Assembly (NCBI RefSeq): GCF_017743735.1
Contig: NZ_JAGHRO010000003.1
Location: forward strand, 62,001 to 126,000
From: Shimia sp. R9_2
Lineage (GTDB): Bacteria; Pseudomonadota; Alphaproteobacteria; Rhodobacterales; Rhodobacteraceae
DNA length: 64,000 nt
Reading direction: 5' to 3'
A model generated the notes under the pieces. The model did no database searches. It was not told the DNA's origin and worked only from the letters and a program-made list of their open reading frames with translations. Position 1 is the stretch's first letter. Every line of letters starts with the position of its first letter. The translations under genes were made by a program, and so were the position numbers. Positions 54,445-63,364 of this stretch are shown here, in pieces.

Positions 54445-55584
54445 TTACGCCGCAATCATCTGGCGGGAAATGATCAGACGCATGATTTCATTGGTGCCTT
54501 CCAGAATCTGGTGCACGCGCAGGTCGCGCACGATTTTCTCGATGCCATAATCCGCGAGATAGCCGTAGCCGCCGTGCAGTTGCAAACAGCCGTTGGCCAC
54601 TTCAAAGGCGGCGTCGGTCACCATGAGCTTGGCCATGGCGCAGAATTTGGTGGCCTCGTGGTCGCCGTTGTCGAGCTTCCATGCGGCCTGACGCAGGAAG
54701 GTGCGGGCAGCCTGTAGCTTGGTTTCATACTCAGCCAGGCGGAACTGGAGTGCCTGAAACTGGTTGATGGATTTGCCGAAGGCTTTGCGCTCTGACATGT
54801 ATTGCACGGTCATATCGAGTGCTTTCTGTGCGCCGCCAAGGGCTGAGGCGGAGATATTGAGGCGGCCGCCGTCCAGACCGTTCATCGCGTAGCTGAAGCC
54901 TTTGCCTTCCTCGCCGATCAGATTGTCGGCGGGCACTTTGCAATCGTCAAACTGCACCTGAGAGGTTGGCTGGGCAAGCCAGCCCATTTTCTTCTCCAAT
55001 GCGCCAAAGGACAGGCCTTCGGTGCCGTCTTCAACCACCACGGTGGAGATGCCTTTGGGGCCGTCATCGCCGGTGCGCACCATGCAGACGTAAGCATCGG
55101 AATAGGATCCGCCGGAGATGAAGGCTTTGGTGCCATTGAGCACATAGCCTTCGTTGCTGCGCTCCGCGCGGGTTTTGAGGGCGGAGGCGTCAGAGCCTGA
55201 GCCGGGTTCTGTGAGGCAATAGGAGAAGACTTTGTTCATGGCGCAGAGTTCGGGCAGCCATTTCTGTTTGGTCTCTTCAGAGCCGAATTTGTCGATCATG
55301 CCGCCACACATGTTGTGGATCGACAGGAAGGAGCCAACGGAGGGGCAGGACATGGCGAGGGCTTCAAAAACCAATGTGGCGTCAAGGCGGGAGAGGCCAG
55401 AGCCGCCGTAGGCCTCTGACACATAGATGCCGCCCAGACCCAGCTCTGCGATCTGAGGCCAGAGGGCTTTGGGGATGGTGCCTGCGGCTTCCCAGTCTTG
55501 GGCAAAAGGCGCGATGTGCTCTTCGCCAAATCCTTTGGCCATATCAAAGATCAGGGTCTGTTCTTCGGTCAGTGCAAAATCCAT
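54445..55584 (-). CDS. Acyl-CoA dehydrogenase, isobutyryl-CoA type
   Basis: A 379-residue acyl-CoA dehydrogenase. GAGG 8 bases before ATG 55584 fixes the start; a longer open frame upstream is not coding. FAD- and substrate-binding blocks SYCLTEPGSGSDASALKT and GSYSDAYVCMVRTG are present, with the catalytic Glu362 in LEGTNEIMRL. By context (hydrolase and mmsB downstream) it oxidises isobutyryl-CoA to methacrylyl-CoA in the valine pathway. Confidence 0.93.
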   Translation of the reverse strand: MDFALTEEQTLIFDMAKGFGEEHIAPFAQDWEAAGTIPKALWPQIAELGLGGIYVSEAYGGSGLSRLDATLVFEALAMSCPSVGSFLSIHNMCGGMIDKFGSEETKQKWLPELCAMNKVFSYCLTEPGSGSDASALKTRAERSNEGYVLNGTKAFISGGSYSDAYVCMVRTGDDGPKGISTVVVEDGTEGLSFGALEKKMGWLAQPTSQVQFDDCKVPADNLIGEEGKGFSYAMNGLDGGRLNISASALGGAQKALDMTVQYMSERKAFGKSINQFQALQFRLAEYETKLQAARTFLRQAAWKLDNGDHEATKFCAMAKLMVTDAAFEVANGCLQLHGGYGYLADYGIEKIVRDLRVHQILEGTNEIMRLIISRQMIAA

Positions 55585-55810
55585 GTCTCTTCCTCTGGTC
55601 ACATTCCAGGCGCAGATTGCGCCGGATGCGGTGCTGATGCTGGAAGAGACCGAAGCCGCCAAAAGCTGCGCGCTTCGCGGCCTCCCCTCCGCGAATTGAA
55701 CAGTTGTTAAATTAACACCGATCCCGATGCATTGCAAAGGAAGAAAGCGGCAAAATACCAAGGATTGCGCGGCGAAAACGCAGAGTGGTTTTGCAGAAAT
55801 GCAGAGGGTG

Positions 55811-57757
55811 TCAGCTGGCTTTGGTCCAGCTTTGGCTGTGCAGTTTGACGTGCGCTGCCTCGATGTCACTGTTGGCTTCAGGCGAGGTCAGCCAGTAGTG
55901 CAGCCGCGCTTTCTGTGCGGTGGTCAGCGCATCAAAGCCCGCGATCATGCCGGTGCCGCAGGTCTGGGCGTGATCCAGCGCCAGCTGGGCCTGTTGGACC
56001 AACTGATGGCAATGGCCTTCGGCATTGGGCTCGGCGGTGGCGTGGCCAAAGCTGGCCTGCAGGCGCAGGTGAACACCCGCGTCGAGGGTGACTTCGTGCA
56101 GTTTGATGCGGTGGCGCACGCGCTCGGCAACCTCACGGGCTTTGCTGCCGTTGGCGCAGGGCAGCAGGAACATGAAGGAGGCCTCTTGGTAGCGGCAGAT
56201 CCGATCGGTTTTGCGCAGCAGTGAATGGCTGAGCAGCTCGGCAACGCTGCGCAGGGTCATGTCGGCGACTTCTTGGCCGTGGGTGGCTGCGATTGCCTGG
56301 AACGAGTCGATTTCCAGAACCACAAGAGAGAGGCCATCGTCGCAGCTGTCTTTCTCCTGCCAGGCCAGAAGCAGCTCATCGTCAAAGGCGTGGCGGTCCA
56401 AGAGGCCGGTGAGCTGGTCATGGCGCGCGGAGGCCATAGCGTTTTGGTGCAGCTCTGTGAGGTTCTTGCGGGCCTGACGCAGGAATTCTGCGCGGTTGAG
56501 TTCGGTGATCACGCGGTGGCCGACCTTCCAGCTGTAGACCGAGATGAAGATCAGAAACGCCGGATTGGCGAGGTAGATGCCGCCAAAGTGGTTGCTGGTG
56601 TAGATGTCATGAAGACCAGCGGTCATCGGTAAAAGCCAACCAACGGAGTAGAACCATGCGTCCGGCTGTTTGACTCTGATGGCGCGGGCGCTGGTGGCCA
56701 GGATCAACACAAAGGTTGCGAAACAATAGAGGTGCACCAGAGAGATGGCTTCGGTGACCTGCGGCAGGGGGGCCGTGAAGATGAAGGCCGCGCCGAGCAT
56801 GCCCACCATGCCGATCAGGATCGGGCCTTTCAGATTGCTGAAGCGACGCCACAGCAGGGCCTGATGCATGGCGTAGGTGGTCCAGGCAATGAGCAGGATG
56901 TCGGCGATTTCCAGCCGTGTCAGGAAGCTGCGCAGGTTCATGCCAAGGATGATTTCCAGCGTGCCGGTCATGGTGAGCGCGCGCAAAAACAGCGCGAAGC
57001 CACCCAACGCCAGGATCAGTGTGGCCGGATCTTTGCGGTAGAGCAGGAACAGGAACAGGTTGAAGATGGAGACAAAGAGCGTGATGCCCATGACCATGCC
57101 GTCGCTGAGGCGCAGCATCTGCAGGTAGTTCTGATACGCGCCGGATTGCGCGATATAGGGCGCGCGGAGAATGCCGCCGTAGCTTTGCAGCTCTTTGCGC
57201 ACATGCACCATGAGGTAGCCGTCGCTAAAGTCTTCGAGGCTGTAGGCGCGCATGGTGTGGGCGGGCACGATGGGGCCGCTGAGGGTGCCATCTTCGCCAA
57301 GTTCATGCCAGTTCGCGGGATCATTCGCCGGGATCCAGTAAACCACATAGGCATCGGCCACGCGAGGCAACACGAGGATCAGGTGGTTGTGGGGATCATC
57401 CGGCAGGGAGATGCGGCTGAGATAGGTGGCGATGCCGTGGGAGAACGGGTTGGTGTTGGCCTCTGTGAGCGTGTCGCGCCAGTCAGATGGCACGGCGATG
57501 GCGTCCAGATTATCTGCTATGAAAGCATCATGGGCCTCTTCCGGTGTCAGGTGTGCGCCAAATTCAAACCACCAATCGCCGTTGAGCATCGCATAAGGCG
57601 TTTCGTGAAAGTCACGCTCTGTCAGATCAAAATGCACGCCGGAAACGGCGTTTTGAGCCTGCGCGGGCTGAGGCAGGCTGAACATGAGGACAGAGAGCAG
57701 AAACGCCTGAAAGAGGGCTGTGACTGTGGAGAGGTTTGGGAGTGTTGCGCGCGCCAT
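55811..57757 (-). CDS. 7TM sensor protein with degenerate GGDEF domain
   Basis: 648 residues: signal peptide (1-35), a periplasmic DISMED2-like beta domain (40-200), seven membrane helices (about 215-410), a short linker helix and a C-terminal GGDEF-type domain (442-600). The domain starts well (DQLTGLLDRHAF, 447-458), but the catalytic signature is QEASF (524-528) instead of GGDEF or GGEEF, so it is probably not a diguanylate cyclase. It may bind c-di-GMP or GTP, or act by protein contact. It lies between two parts of the valine pathway. Confidence 0.85.
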   Translation of the reverse strand: MARATLPNLSTVTALFQAFLLSVLMFSLPQPAQAQNAVSGVHFDLTERDFHETPYAMLNGDWWFEFGAHLTPEEAHDAFIADNLDAIAVPSDWRDTLTEANTNPFSHGIATYLSRISLPDDPHNHLILVLPRVADAYVVYWIPANDPANWHELGEDGTLSGPIVPAHTMRAYSLEDFSDGYLMVHVRKELQSYGGILRAPYIAQSGAYQNYLQMLRLSDGMVMGITLFVSIFNLFLFLLYRKDPATLILALGGFALFLRALTMTGTLEIILGMNLRSFLTRLEIADILLIAWTTYAMHQALLWRRFSNLKGPILIGMVGMLGAAFIFTAPLPQVTEAISLVHLYCFATFVLILATSARAIRVKQPDAWFYSVGWLLPMTAGLHDIYTSNHFGGIYLANPAFLIFISVYSWKVGHRVITELNRAEFLRQARKNLTELHQNAMASARHDQLTGLLDRHAFDDELLLAWQEKDSCDDGLSLVVLEIDSFQAIAATHGQEVADMTLRSVAELLSHSLLRKTDRICRYQEASFMFLLPCANGSKAREVAERVRHRIKLHEVTLDAGVHLRLQASFGHATAEPNAEGHCHQLVQQAQLALDHAQTCGTGMIAGFDALTTAQKARLHYWLTSPEANSDIEAAHVKLHSQSWTKAS

Positions 57758-57887
57758 AGGGACTCTTCGTGTGGTGACGAACTGGCGATCACTACTGAGG
57801 TGACGGGTTTAACGCCACCTTAAAACGCAGGGGTATGGGCGCTCCAATACGGACAAAATGTCTAAAAATATAAGAGCTGACGGGCGC

Positions 57888-58307
57888 TTAAACAGCGCGG
57901 CTCAACAGCTGGTTGATCGTGTCATATGGCAGGCCAAGGATCGATAGGGCGGGCTGCTCTTTTTCCTGCACCATGGGCACCACGGCTGGGAAAGGCTCCC
58001 AGCTGCGCAGCGCGATGCGGGCGAGCTTTTGGCCTGCGGGTGTGGGGGCGAGGTAGACGATCAGGGTCTGGGCGTTGTTGCCGGTGAAGGCGTCGGCCTT
58101 TTGGGCCTGAATTTTCATGAGTTCGAGGAAGTCTTCGTCCCATCCGGTGAGATGGGTGAGATCCACCAGCTGCTTCTGGCCGGGGCGGAACTCTGGATGT
58201 TGGGCATATTCGGCAAAGGCGGTCAGCGTATCGGACATATTCGCAAAGCCCTCATAGCGCACATAGACCACGCCCAGAGAGGACAGTATTTTGAAAGAGA
58301 CCGACAT
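57888..58307 (-). CDS. SpoIIAA-like small cytosolic protein
   Basis: 139 residues with alternating strands and helices like the SpoIIAA/STAS-type fold (VVYVRYEGFANMSDTLTAF, KQLVDLTHLTGWDEDFLEL, AQTLIVYLAPTPAGQKLARI). It ends with LSRAV. It is a common hypothetical in this group and no function is assigned. It follows mmsA after a terminator and precedes the 7TM-GGDEF gene with a 130-base gap. Confidence 0.65.
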   Translation of the reverse strand: MSVSFKILSSLGVVYVRYEGFANMSDTLTAFAEYAQHPEFRPGQKQLVDLTHLTGWDEDFLELMKIQAQKADAFTGNNAQTLIVYLAPTPAGQKLARIALRSWEPFPAVVPMVQEKEQPALSILGLPYDTINQLLSRAV

Positions 58308-58326
58308 TTTTGCCCCGTGTTACGCC

Positions 58327-58355
58327 AAAAAAAGGGGCAGCAATGCCGCCCCTTT
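58327..58355 (-). terminator. Rho-independent terminator of mmsA
   Basis: On the minus strand AAAGGGGC...GCCCCTTT with an inner GGC/GCT-containing loop, followed by seven T in total. It begins 30 bases after the mmsA stop. Confidence 0.8.
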
Positions 58356-58384
58356 CGGTACATCAACACAGTTTGGATTGTGGA

Positions 58385-59884
58385 TCAATCCATCGCTTTG
58401 AAGTTCAGCGCAGCACCGTCCTTGATGCCGGAGAACCAGCGCGAGGTGACCTTTTTGGTCTGGGTGTAGAACTTGAACGCGTCGGGGCCGTATTGGTCCA
58501 GATCGCCAAAGCCAGATTTCTTCCAGCCGCCAAAGGAGAAGTAAGACAGCGGAACTGGGATTGGGAAGTTTACGCCAACCATGCCGACGTTCACACGGTT
58601 CACGAAGTCGCGGGCCACGTCGCCGTCGCCGGTGTAGATCGCGGTGCCGTTGCCGTATTCATTGTCCATGACCAGCTGCAGCGCGTCCTCATAGTTGTCC
58701 TGACGCACCATGGACAGAACCGGGCCAAAGATCTCTTCTTTGTAGATCTCCATGTCCGAGGTCACGTTGTCAAACAGGGTCGGGCCAACAAAGTAACCTT
58801 CTTCATAGCCCTGAATGTTCAGGCCACGGCCGTCTGTCAGCAGTGTCGCGCCCTGATCAACACCCGAGGTGATCAGGCCTTCGATGCGGTCTTTGGCCTG
58901 AGCGGTGATAACCGGGCCGTAGTCAACATCGTCGCCACCGGTGTATGGGGCCACTTTCAGGCTCTCGATTTTTGGAACCAGACGCTCGACCAGCGCGTCA
59001 GCAGTGCCTTTGCCAACTGGAACCGCAACAGAGATCGCCATGCAGCGTTCGCCAGCGGCGCCAAAGCCTGAGCCAACCAGCGCGTCTGCTGCTTTGTCCA
59101 TGTCCGCGTCGGGCATGATGACCATGTGGTTTTTCGCGCCGCCAAAGCACTGAGCGCGCTTGCCGTTTGCGGCCGCACGACCATAGATGTACTGAGCGAT
59201 TGGGGTCGAACCCACAAAGCCAACGGCCTGAATGGTTTCGTTGTCGAGGATCGCGTCAACGCACTCTTTGTCGCCGTGAACAACCTGAACCACACCATCG
59301 GGCACGCCTGCTTCTTTGAACAGTTCAACCAGACGCATTGCGGTGTTTGGTGTGCGCTCGGAAGGTTTCAGGATGATTGCGTTACCGCAGGAAACAGCGG
59401 GTGCCATTTTCCACAGCGGGATCATCGCAGGGAAGTTGAACGGGGTAATGCCCGCAACAACGCCAAGAGGCTGACGGATGGAATACAGGTCGATGCCTGG
59501 GCCTGCGTCGCCGACGAACTCGCCTTTGTTCATGGCAGGTGCGCCCATGCAGACTTCGACAACTTCCAGACCACGCTGGATATCGCCTTTGGCGTCGGGC
59601 AGGGTCTTACCGTGCTCTTTGGACAGGATTTCTGCCAGCTCGTCCATGTGCTCGTTGATCAGGGCACCGAACTTCATGAACACGCGTGCGCGACGCTGCG
59701 GGTTCACCTTGGCCCATTCCTTTTGCGCGACGGCCGCTTTTGCAACAGCTGCGTCCAGTTCAGCTGGGCTTGCCAGTGGCACCTGGCTGATGATTTCGCC
59801 AGTGGCCGGGTTACGGGCTTCGGCAAAACGGCCAGACGTGCCTTTCACGTGTTCGCCGTTAATGTAGTGAGTCAACTCTTTCAT
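58385..59884 (-). CDS. mmsA: Methylmalonate-semialdehyde dehydrogenase (CoA-acylating)
   Basis: A 499-residue aldehyde dehydrogenase superfamily protein. The catalytic Cys281 is in GAAGERCMAISVAV, with GITPFNFPAMIPLWKM, LKPSERTPNTAMRL and VGFVGSTPIAQYIY as NAD and substrate blocks. The usual active-site Glu of other aldehyde dehydrogenases is replaced, as known for the CoA-dependent MMSDH branch. It gives propionyl-CoA. GGAGG 6 bases before ATG 59884 sets the start. It is divergent from a LysR gene. Confidence 0.96.
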   Translation of the reverse strand: MKELTHYINGEHVKGTSGRFAEARNPATGEIISQVPLASPAELDAAVAKAAVAQKEWAKVNPQRRARVFMKFGALINEHMDELAEILSKEHGKTLPDAKGDIQRGLEVVEVCMGAPAMNKGEFVGDAGPGIDLYSIRQPLGVVAGITPFNFPAMIPLWKMAPAVSCGNAIILKPSERTPNTAMRLVELFKEAGVPDGVVQVVHGDKECVDAILDNETIQAVGFVGSTPIAQYIYGRAAANGKRAQCFGGAKNHMVIMPDADMDKAADALVGSGFGAAGERCMAISVAVPVGKGTADALVERLVPKIESLKVAPYTGGDDVDYGPVITAQAKDRIEGLITSGVDQGATLLTDGRGLNIQGYEEGYFVGPTLFDNVTSDMEIYKEEIFGPVLSMVRQDNYEDALQLVMDNEYGNGTAIYTGDGDVARDFVNRVNVGMVGVNFPIPVPLSYFSFGGWKKSGFGDLDQYGPDAFKFYTQTKKVTSRWFSGIKDGAALNFKAMD

Positions 59885-59921
59885 GGCATCCTCCATTGAA
59901 CTTTGGCGACACAATAGGCTT

Positions 59922-59974
59922 GCAAAAATGTGTGGAAAAGAGACAACTGTTCAAAACTGTTTTGCAAAAATACA
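59922..59974. promoter_or_regulatory. Candidate LysR operator between mmsA and its regulator
   Basis: CAAAAC-T-GTTTTG (59952-59964) is a 13-bp perfect palindrome with T-N11-A-like spacing. TTGCAAAAAT occurs twice about 40 bases apart (about 59922 and 59962), and ACTGTT is directly repeated around it. The element lies in the 104-base divergent region. Confidence 0.5.
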
Positions 59975-59988
59975 GAGGGGGCAGGGTG

Positions 59989-60882
59989 ATGGTTCAGTGG
60001 GATGACATGCGGGTGTTTCTGGCGGTGGCGCGCGAAGAGAGCCTTTCGGCGGCCGGGCGGCGGCTGCAGGTGGATCCGGCAACGGTGGGGCGGCGTGTGG
60101 CGCGGCTTGAGACCGCGTTTGAGGCGCCATTGTTTGTGAAATCGCCAACAGGCTATGCGTTGACCGATGCAGGGCAGCGCCTGATGAGCCACGCGCTTCG
60201 GGTGGAGCAGAGCCTTCAGGAAGCCACTGAGGAAATGGTGGGGCAAAGCACGGGGCTGTCTGGGCAGATCCGTATCGGGGCCCCTGACGGGGTGGCCAAT
60301 TTTCTGTTGCCGCAGGTCTGTGCGCGGATTGCGGAGGATAACCCGGATCTGGATATTCAGATTGTGGCGCTGCCCCGTGTGGTGAGCCTGTCACGCCGTG
60401 AGGCCGATCTGGTGGTCGCCGTAAGTGCGCCCACGGCCGGGCGACTGACGGTTCAGAAGATCACCGACTACAAGCTGCATCTGGGGGCGGCGCGCTGGTA
60501 TCTGCGCAATCATCCCAAGATCAATGAGGTGGCCGATCTCAAGGACCATCTGGTGACCGGCTATATTCCGGACATGATTTTTGACAAGGAGCTCGACTAC
60601 CTCAGTGAGGTGGGTGTAGAGCGGGTGCGCCTTGCGTCAAACTCGGCCTCGGTGCAGTTCAACTGGGTGCGCACGGGATCGGGCATCGGGGTGGTGCATG
60701 ACTTTGCCATTCCGTCAGCTCGGGGTGTGGTGAAGATATTGCCGGATCAGATTTCCCTGACCCGGAGCTTTTATCTCATACGGCATGCGGATGATCGGCG
60801 GCTGGAGCGGCTCAACCGCTTCTCTGAGGCGCTCTGTGAAGGCATGCGGCAAGAGGTGGCCCATCTGGAAGCGCAAGCTTGA
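59989..60882 (+). CDS. LysR-family regulator, divergent from mmsA
   Basis: 297 residues. A winged helix-turn-helix is at residues 5-65 (MRVFLAVAREESLSAAGRRL, then VGRRVARLE), and the effector domain follows. GAGGGGGC precedes ATG 59989. It probably activates mmsA in response to a valine-pathway intermediate, because of its divergent position and the shared operator region. Confidence 0.88.
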   Translation: MVQWDDMRVFLAVAREESLSAAGRRLQVDPATVGRRVARLETAFEAPLFVKSPTGYALTDAGQRLMSHALRVEQSLQEATEEMVGQSTGLSGQIRIGAPDGVANFLLPQVCARIAEDNPDLDIQIVALPRVVSLSRREADLVVAVSAPTAGRLTVQKITDYKLHLGAARWYLRNHPKINEVADLKDHLVTGYIPDMIFDKELDYLSEVGVERVRLASNSASVQFNWVRTGSGIGVVHDFAIPSARGVVKILPDQISLTRSFYLIRHADDRRLERLNRFSEALCEGMRQEVAHLEAQA

Positions 60883-60939
60883 CATGCGATTAAGGAGCGG
60901 CAACGCTTGACTTACTTATAGTTTATATCGGAGGTCACT

Positions 60940-61374
60940 ATGCTCGTTCATCAGATACTCAAGTCCAAAGGGTCCGAAGGTGTGCTGACGGTAAAGCCTG
61001 GAACCTTGGTGTCTGATGCGGCAAAAATCCTTTCCGATAAAGGCATTGGCACGGTGATCGTGTCTGAGGACGGCGTTGTGCCGCTGGGCATTCTGTCTGA
61101 GCGCGACATCGTGCGCCAGCTTGCCAAACGCGGGGTGGGCTGTCTGTCTGACAAGATCGACGACTATATGACAACCGAGCTTGTCACCTGTGCCCGCAAT
61201 GATGATGCGGTGAGCGTGCTTGAGAAGATGACCCAGGGGCGGTTCCGCCACATGCCGGTGATGGAAGACGGCGCGCTGGTGGGGCTTATTTCGCTGGGTG
61301 ATACGGTCAAGGCGCGCCTCTCAGAACTGGCGATGGAAAAGGACGCATTGGAAGGCATGATCATGGGGCACTGA
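60940..61374 (+). CDS. Twin CBS-domain protein
   Basis: 144 residues made of two CBS motifs (about 10-65 and 78-132): AAKILSDKGIGTVIVSED, GILSERDIVRQLA, then VLEKMTQGRFRHMPVMEDG and GLISLGDTVKARLSEL. Such pairs bind AMP, ATP or SAM and signal energy state to a partner. No enzymatic domain is fused. The partner is unknown. It starts at ATG 60940, with GGAGG upstream. Confidence 0.9.
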   Translation: MLVHQILKSKGSEGVLTVKPGTLVSDAAKILSDKGIGTVIVSEDGVVPLGILSERDIVRQLAKRGVGCLSDKIDDYMTTELVTCARNDDAVSVLEKMTQGRFRHMPVMEDGALVGLISLGDTVKARLSELAMEKDALEGMIMGH

Positions 61375-61478
61375 GGTGCCGCAACGTCTTAGTCCCGCAG
61401 AAATACCTATCCTGAAAACAGGTCTTGCAAATGGCCGCGCAATAATGTTGCGTGCGCGCAGGACCACGGGAGGATGCC

Positions 61479-61976
61479 ATGCGCACAGCGCTTTACCCAG
61501 GCACGTTTGACCCTATCACTTTGGGTCACATCGATATTATTCGCCGCGCCACACAATTGGTGGACCGGCTGGTGATTGGCGTTGCGATCAACCGCGACAA
61601 AGGCCCGCTGTTTTCGCTGGAAGAGCGTGTGGCCATGATCGAGGGGCAATGCGCCAAGCTGGCGGAAGAAACCGGCGTCGAAATTCTGGTGCATCCCTTT
61701 GAAAACCTGCTCATTGATTGTGCCAAAGAGGTGGGCGCTCAGATAATCGTGCGCGGCCTGCGGGCGGTCACGGATTTTGAGTATGAATACCAGATGGTTG
61801 GCATGAACCGTGCCTTGGATGCGAGCATCGAGACCGTCTTTCTGATGGCCGATTTGAAGCATCAGGCGATTGCCTCAAAGCTGGTGAAAGAGATCGCGCG
61901 GCTGGATGGGGATGTGTCCAAATTTGTGCCGCCTGCGGTCAATGAGGCGCTGCTGGACCGGCTCGGCAAGCGGTGA
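61479..61976 (+). CDS. coaD: Pantetheine-phosphate adenylyltransferase
   Basis: A 165-residue CoA biosynthesis enzyme. The nucleotidyl transferase motif is YPGTFDPITLGH (T14-L-G-H17, the family form of HxGH), with RGLRAVTDFEYEYQMVGMNR and the second nucleotide block KHQAIASKLVKEIA. GGGAGG 5 bases before ATG 61479 sets the start. It joins ATP and 4'-phosphopantetheine to dephospho-CoA. Confidence 0.97.
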   Translation: MRTALYPGTFDPITLGHIDIIRRATQLVDRLVIGVAINRDKGPLFSLEERVAMIEGQCAKLAEETGVEILVHPFENLLIDCAKEVGAQIIVRGLRAVTDFEYEYQMVGMNRALDASIETVFLMADLKHQAIASKLVKEIARLDGDVSKFVPPAVNEALLDRLGKR

Positions 61977-62020
61977 GTTTGTCGGCGGTTTAACCTTTAA
62001 ATTGATGCGGTTTTGGCTTG

Positions 62021-62075
62021 CGGTATCGCGGCTGTATCCCGTCGGTATTGCGTCGGTGTCGTTTCGGCTCCGCGA
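62021..62075. repeat. Phased 11-bp tandem repeats (CGGTATC-N4), copy B
   Basis: The units are CGGTATCGCGG (62021-62031), CTGTATCCCGT (62032-62042), CGGTATTGCGT (62043-62053), CGGTGTCGTTT (62054-62064) and the weak CGGCTCCGCGA (62065-62075). The exact 11-base period and core match the array at 26525-26568. It lies in the 284-base coaD-DUF808 gap, 186 bases before the DUF808 start. Nothing else was recognised in the gap. Confidence 0.75.
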
Positions 62076-62260
62076 ATAAAACGTCTGTGTTAAGCGCAGG
62101 GGCGTCGCAACGGGGGCAGGCGCAACACGCGGGGCGCCTCCTGTCTGTGCTGCGCAGGGTTGGCATCTTCGGGTCAGACTTCCCCCTAGGCAAATCTGCA
62201 CAGATCAGGCATCTAGGATCAAACACCCGATAAGGGAACAGGGCGACAGGAGAGGTGCAG

Positions 62261-63241
62261 ATGGCTGGCGGATTGCTTGCGTTGTTGGATGATGTGGCAG
62301 GCATTGCCAAAGTGGCGGCGGCCTCGATTGACGATGTGGCGGCAGGCGCGGCGAAGGCCAGTGCCAAGGCGGCGGGCGCGGTGATCGATGATGCGGCGGT
62401 TACACCGAAATACCTGCATGGGTTTGAAGCCAAGCGCGAGCTGCCGATTATCTGGAAAATCGCCAAAGGCTCGATCCGCAACAAGCTGTTGATCCTGCTG
62501 CCGGCGGCATTGCTGCTGGCCAATTTTGCCCCCTGGCTGATTTCGCCGCTGTTGATGCTGGGCGGGGCCTACCTTTGTTTTGAAGGCGCTGAAAAAGTGC
62601 TGCACGCCTTTGTGCCACATGACACCCATCATGGCGCAGAAGACGAGGCCGAGGGCGATCCGGCGCATCTGGAAGAGAAGAAAGCCGCAGGCGCCATCAA
62701 GACGGATTTCATCCTGTCTGCGGAAATCATGACCATCATCCTTTCGGGCATTCCGGAGAGCAATTTCTGGATGGAAGCCTCCACATTGGCGCTGGCCGGG
62801 GTGGGCATCACCGTGGCGGTTTATGGTTCTGTGGCGCTGATCGTGAAGATGGATGATGTGGGGCTGGCGATGTATGCGGGCGGTGACTGGTCGCTGACCC
62901 GTGCGATTGGCCGCGGGCTGGTGCGTGGCATGCCCTATTTTATGAAACTGCTGACCCTTGTTGGCACGGCAGCGATGCTGTGGGTTGGGGGCTCCATTGT
63001 GATCCATGGTCTGGAAGAGCTGGGCTTTGGCTGGCTTGGCCATCATATTCATGATTGGGCCTATGCGGCGGGCCATGCGGTTCCGGCGGCCTATGAGGGT
63101 TTTGTGGAATGGACCAGCAAGGCGGCCATGGACGGGGTCTTTGGCCTCGTGCTTGGTGCGGCTTTGATCCCGGTGGCGACCAAAGTGATTGGCCCGATCT
63201 GGGGCGCGATCTTTGGCAAAGGCGAAGAGGCCGCGCATTAA
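62261..63241 (+). CDS. DUF808 (YedI-type) membrane protein
   Basis: A 326-residue inner-membrane protein: an N-terminal cytosolic part (LLALLDDVAGIAKVAAASIDD) and several membrane helices (about 85-110, 150-210, 225-260, 300-320). The pattern matches DUF808. GGAGAGG precedes ATG 62261. The function is not known. A terminator follows at 63268-63287. Confidence 0.88.
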   Translation: MAGGLLALLDDVAGIAKVAAASIDDVAAGAAKASAKAAGAVIDDAAVTPKYLHGFEAKRELPIIWKIAKGSIRNKLLILLPAALLLANFAPWLISPLLMLGGAYLCFEGAEKVLHAFVPHDTHHGAEDEAEGDPAHLEEKKAAGAIKTDFILSAEIMTIILSGIPESNFWMEASTLALAGVGITVAVYGSVALIVKMDDVGLAMYAGGDWSLTRAIGRGLVRGMPYFMKLLTLVGTAAMLWVGGSIVIHGLEELGFGWLGHHIHDWAYAAGHAVPAAYEGFVEWTSKAAMDGVFGLVLGAALIPVATKVIGPIWGAIFGKGEEAAH

Positions 63242-63267
63242 GCATGATGCGCGCATTGGCGTAAGAT

Positions 63268-63287
63268 CGCCGATCACGGCGTTTTTT
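63268..63287 (+). terminator. Rho-independent terminator of DUF808 gene
   Basis: CGCCG (63268-63272), loop ATCA, CGGCG (63277-63281), followed by six T. Confidence 0.75.
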
Positions 63288-63364
63288 AAACGCGCATTTC
63301 AGATTTTTGCGGGTGTGACACTTATTGGATTGGACATACCCGCAAACTAGCCCATACAGAGCAA

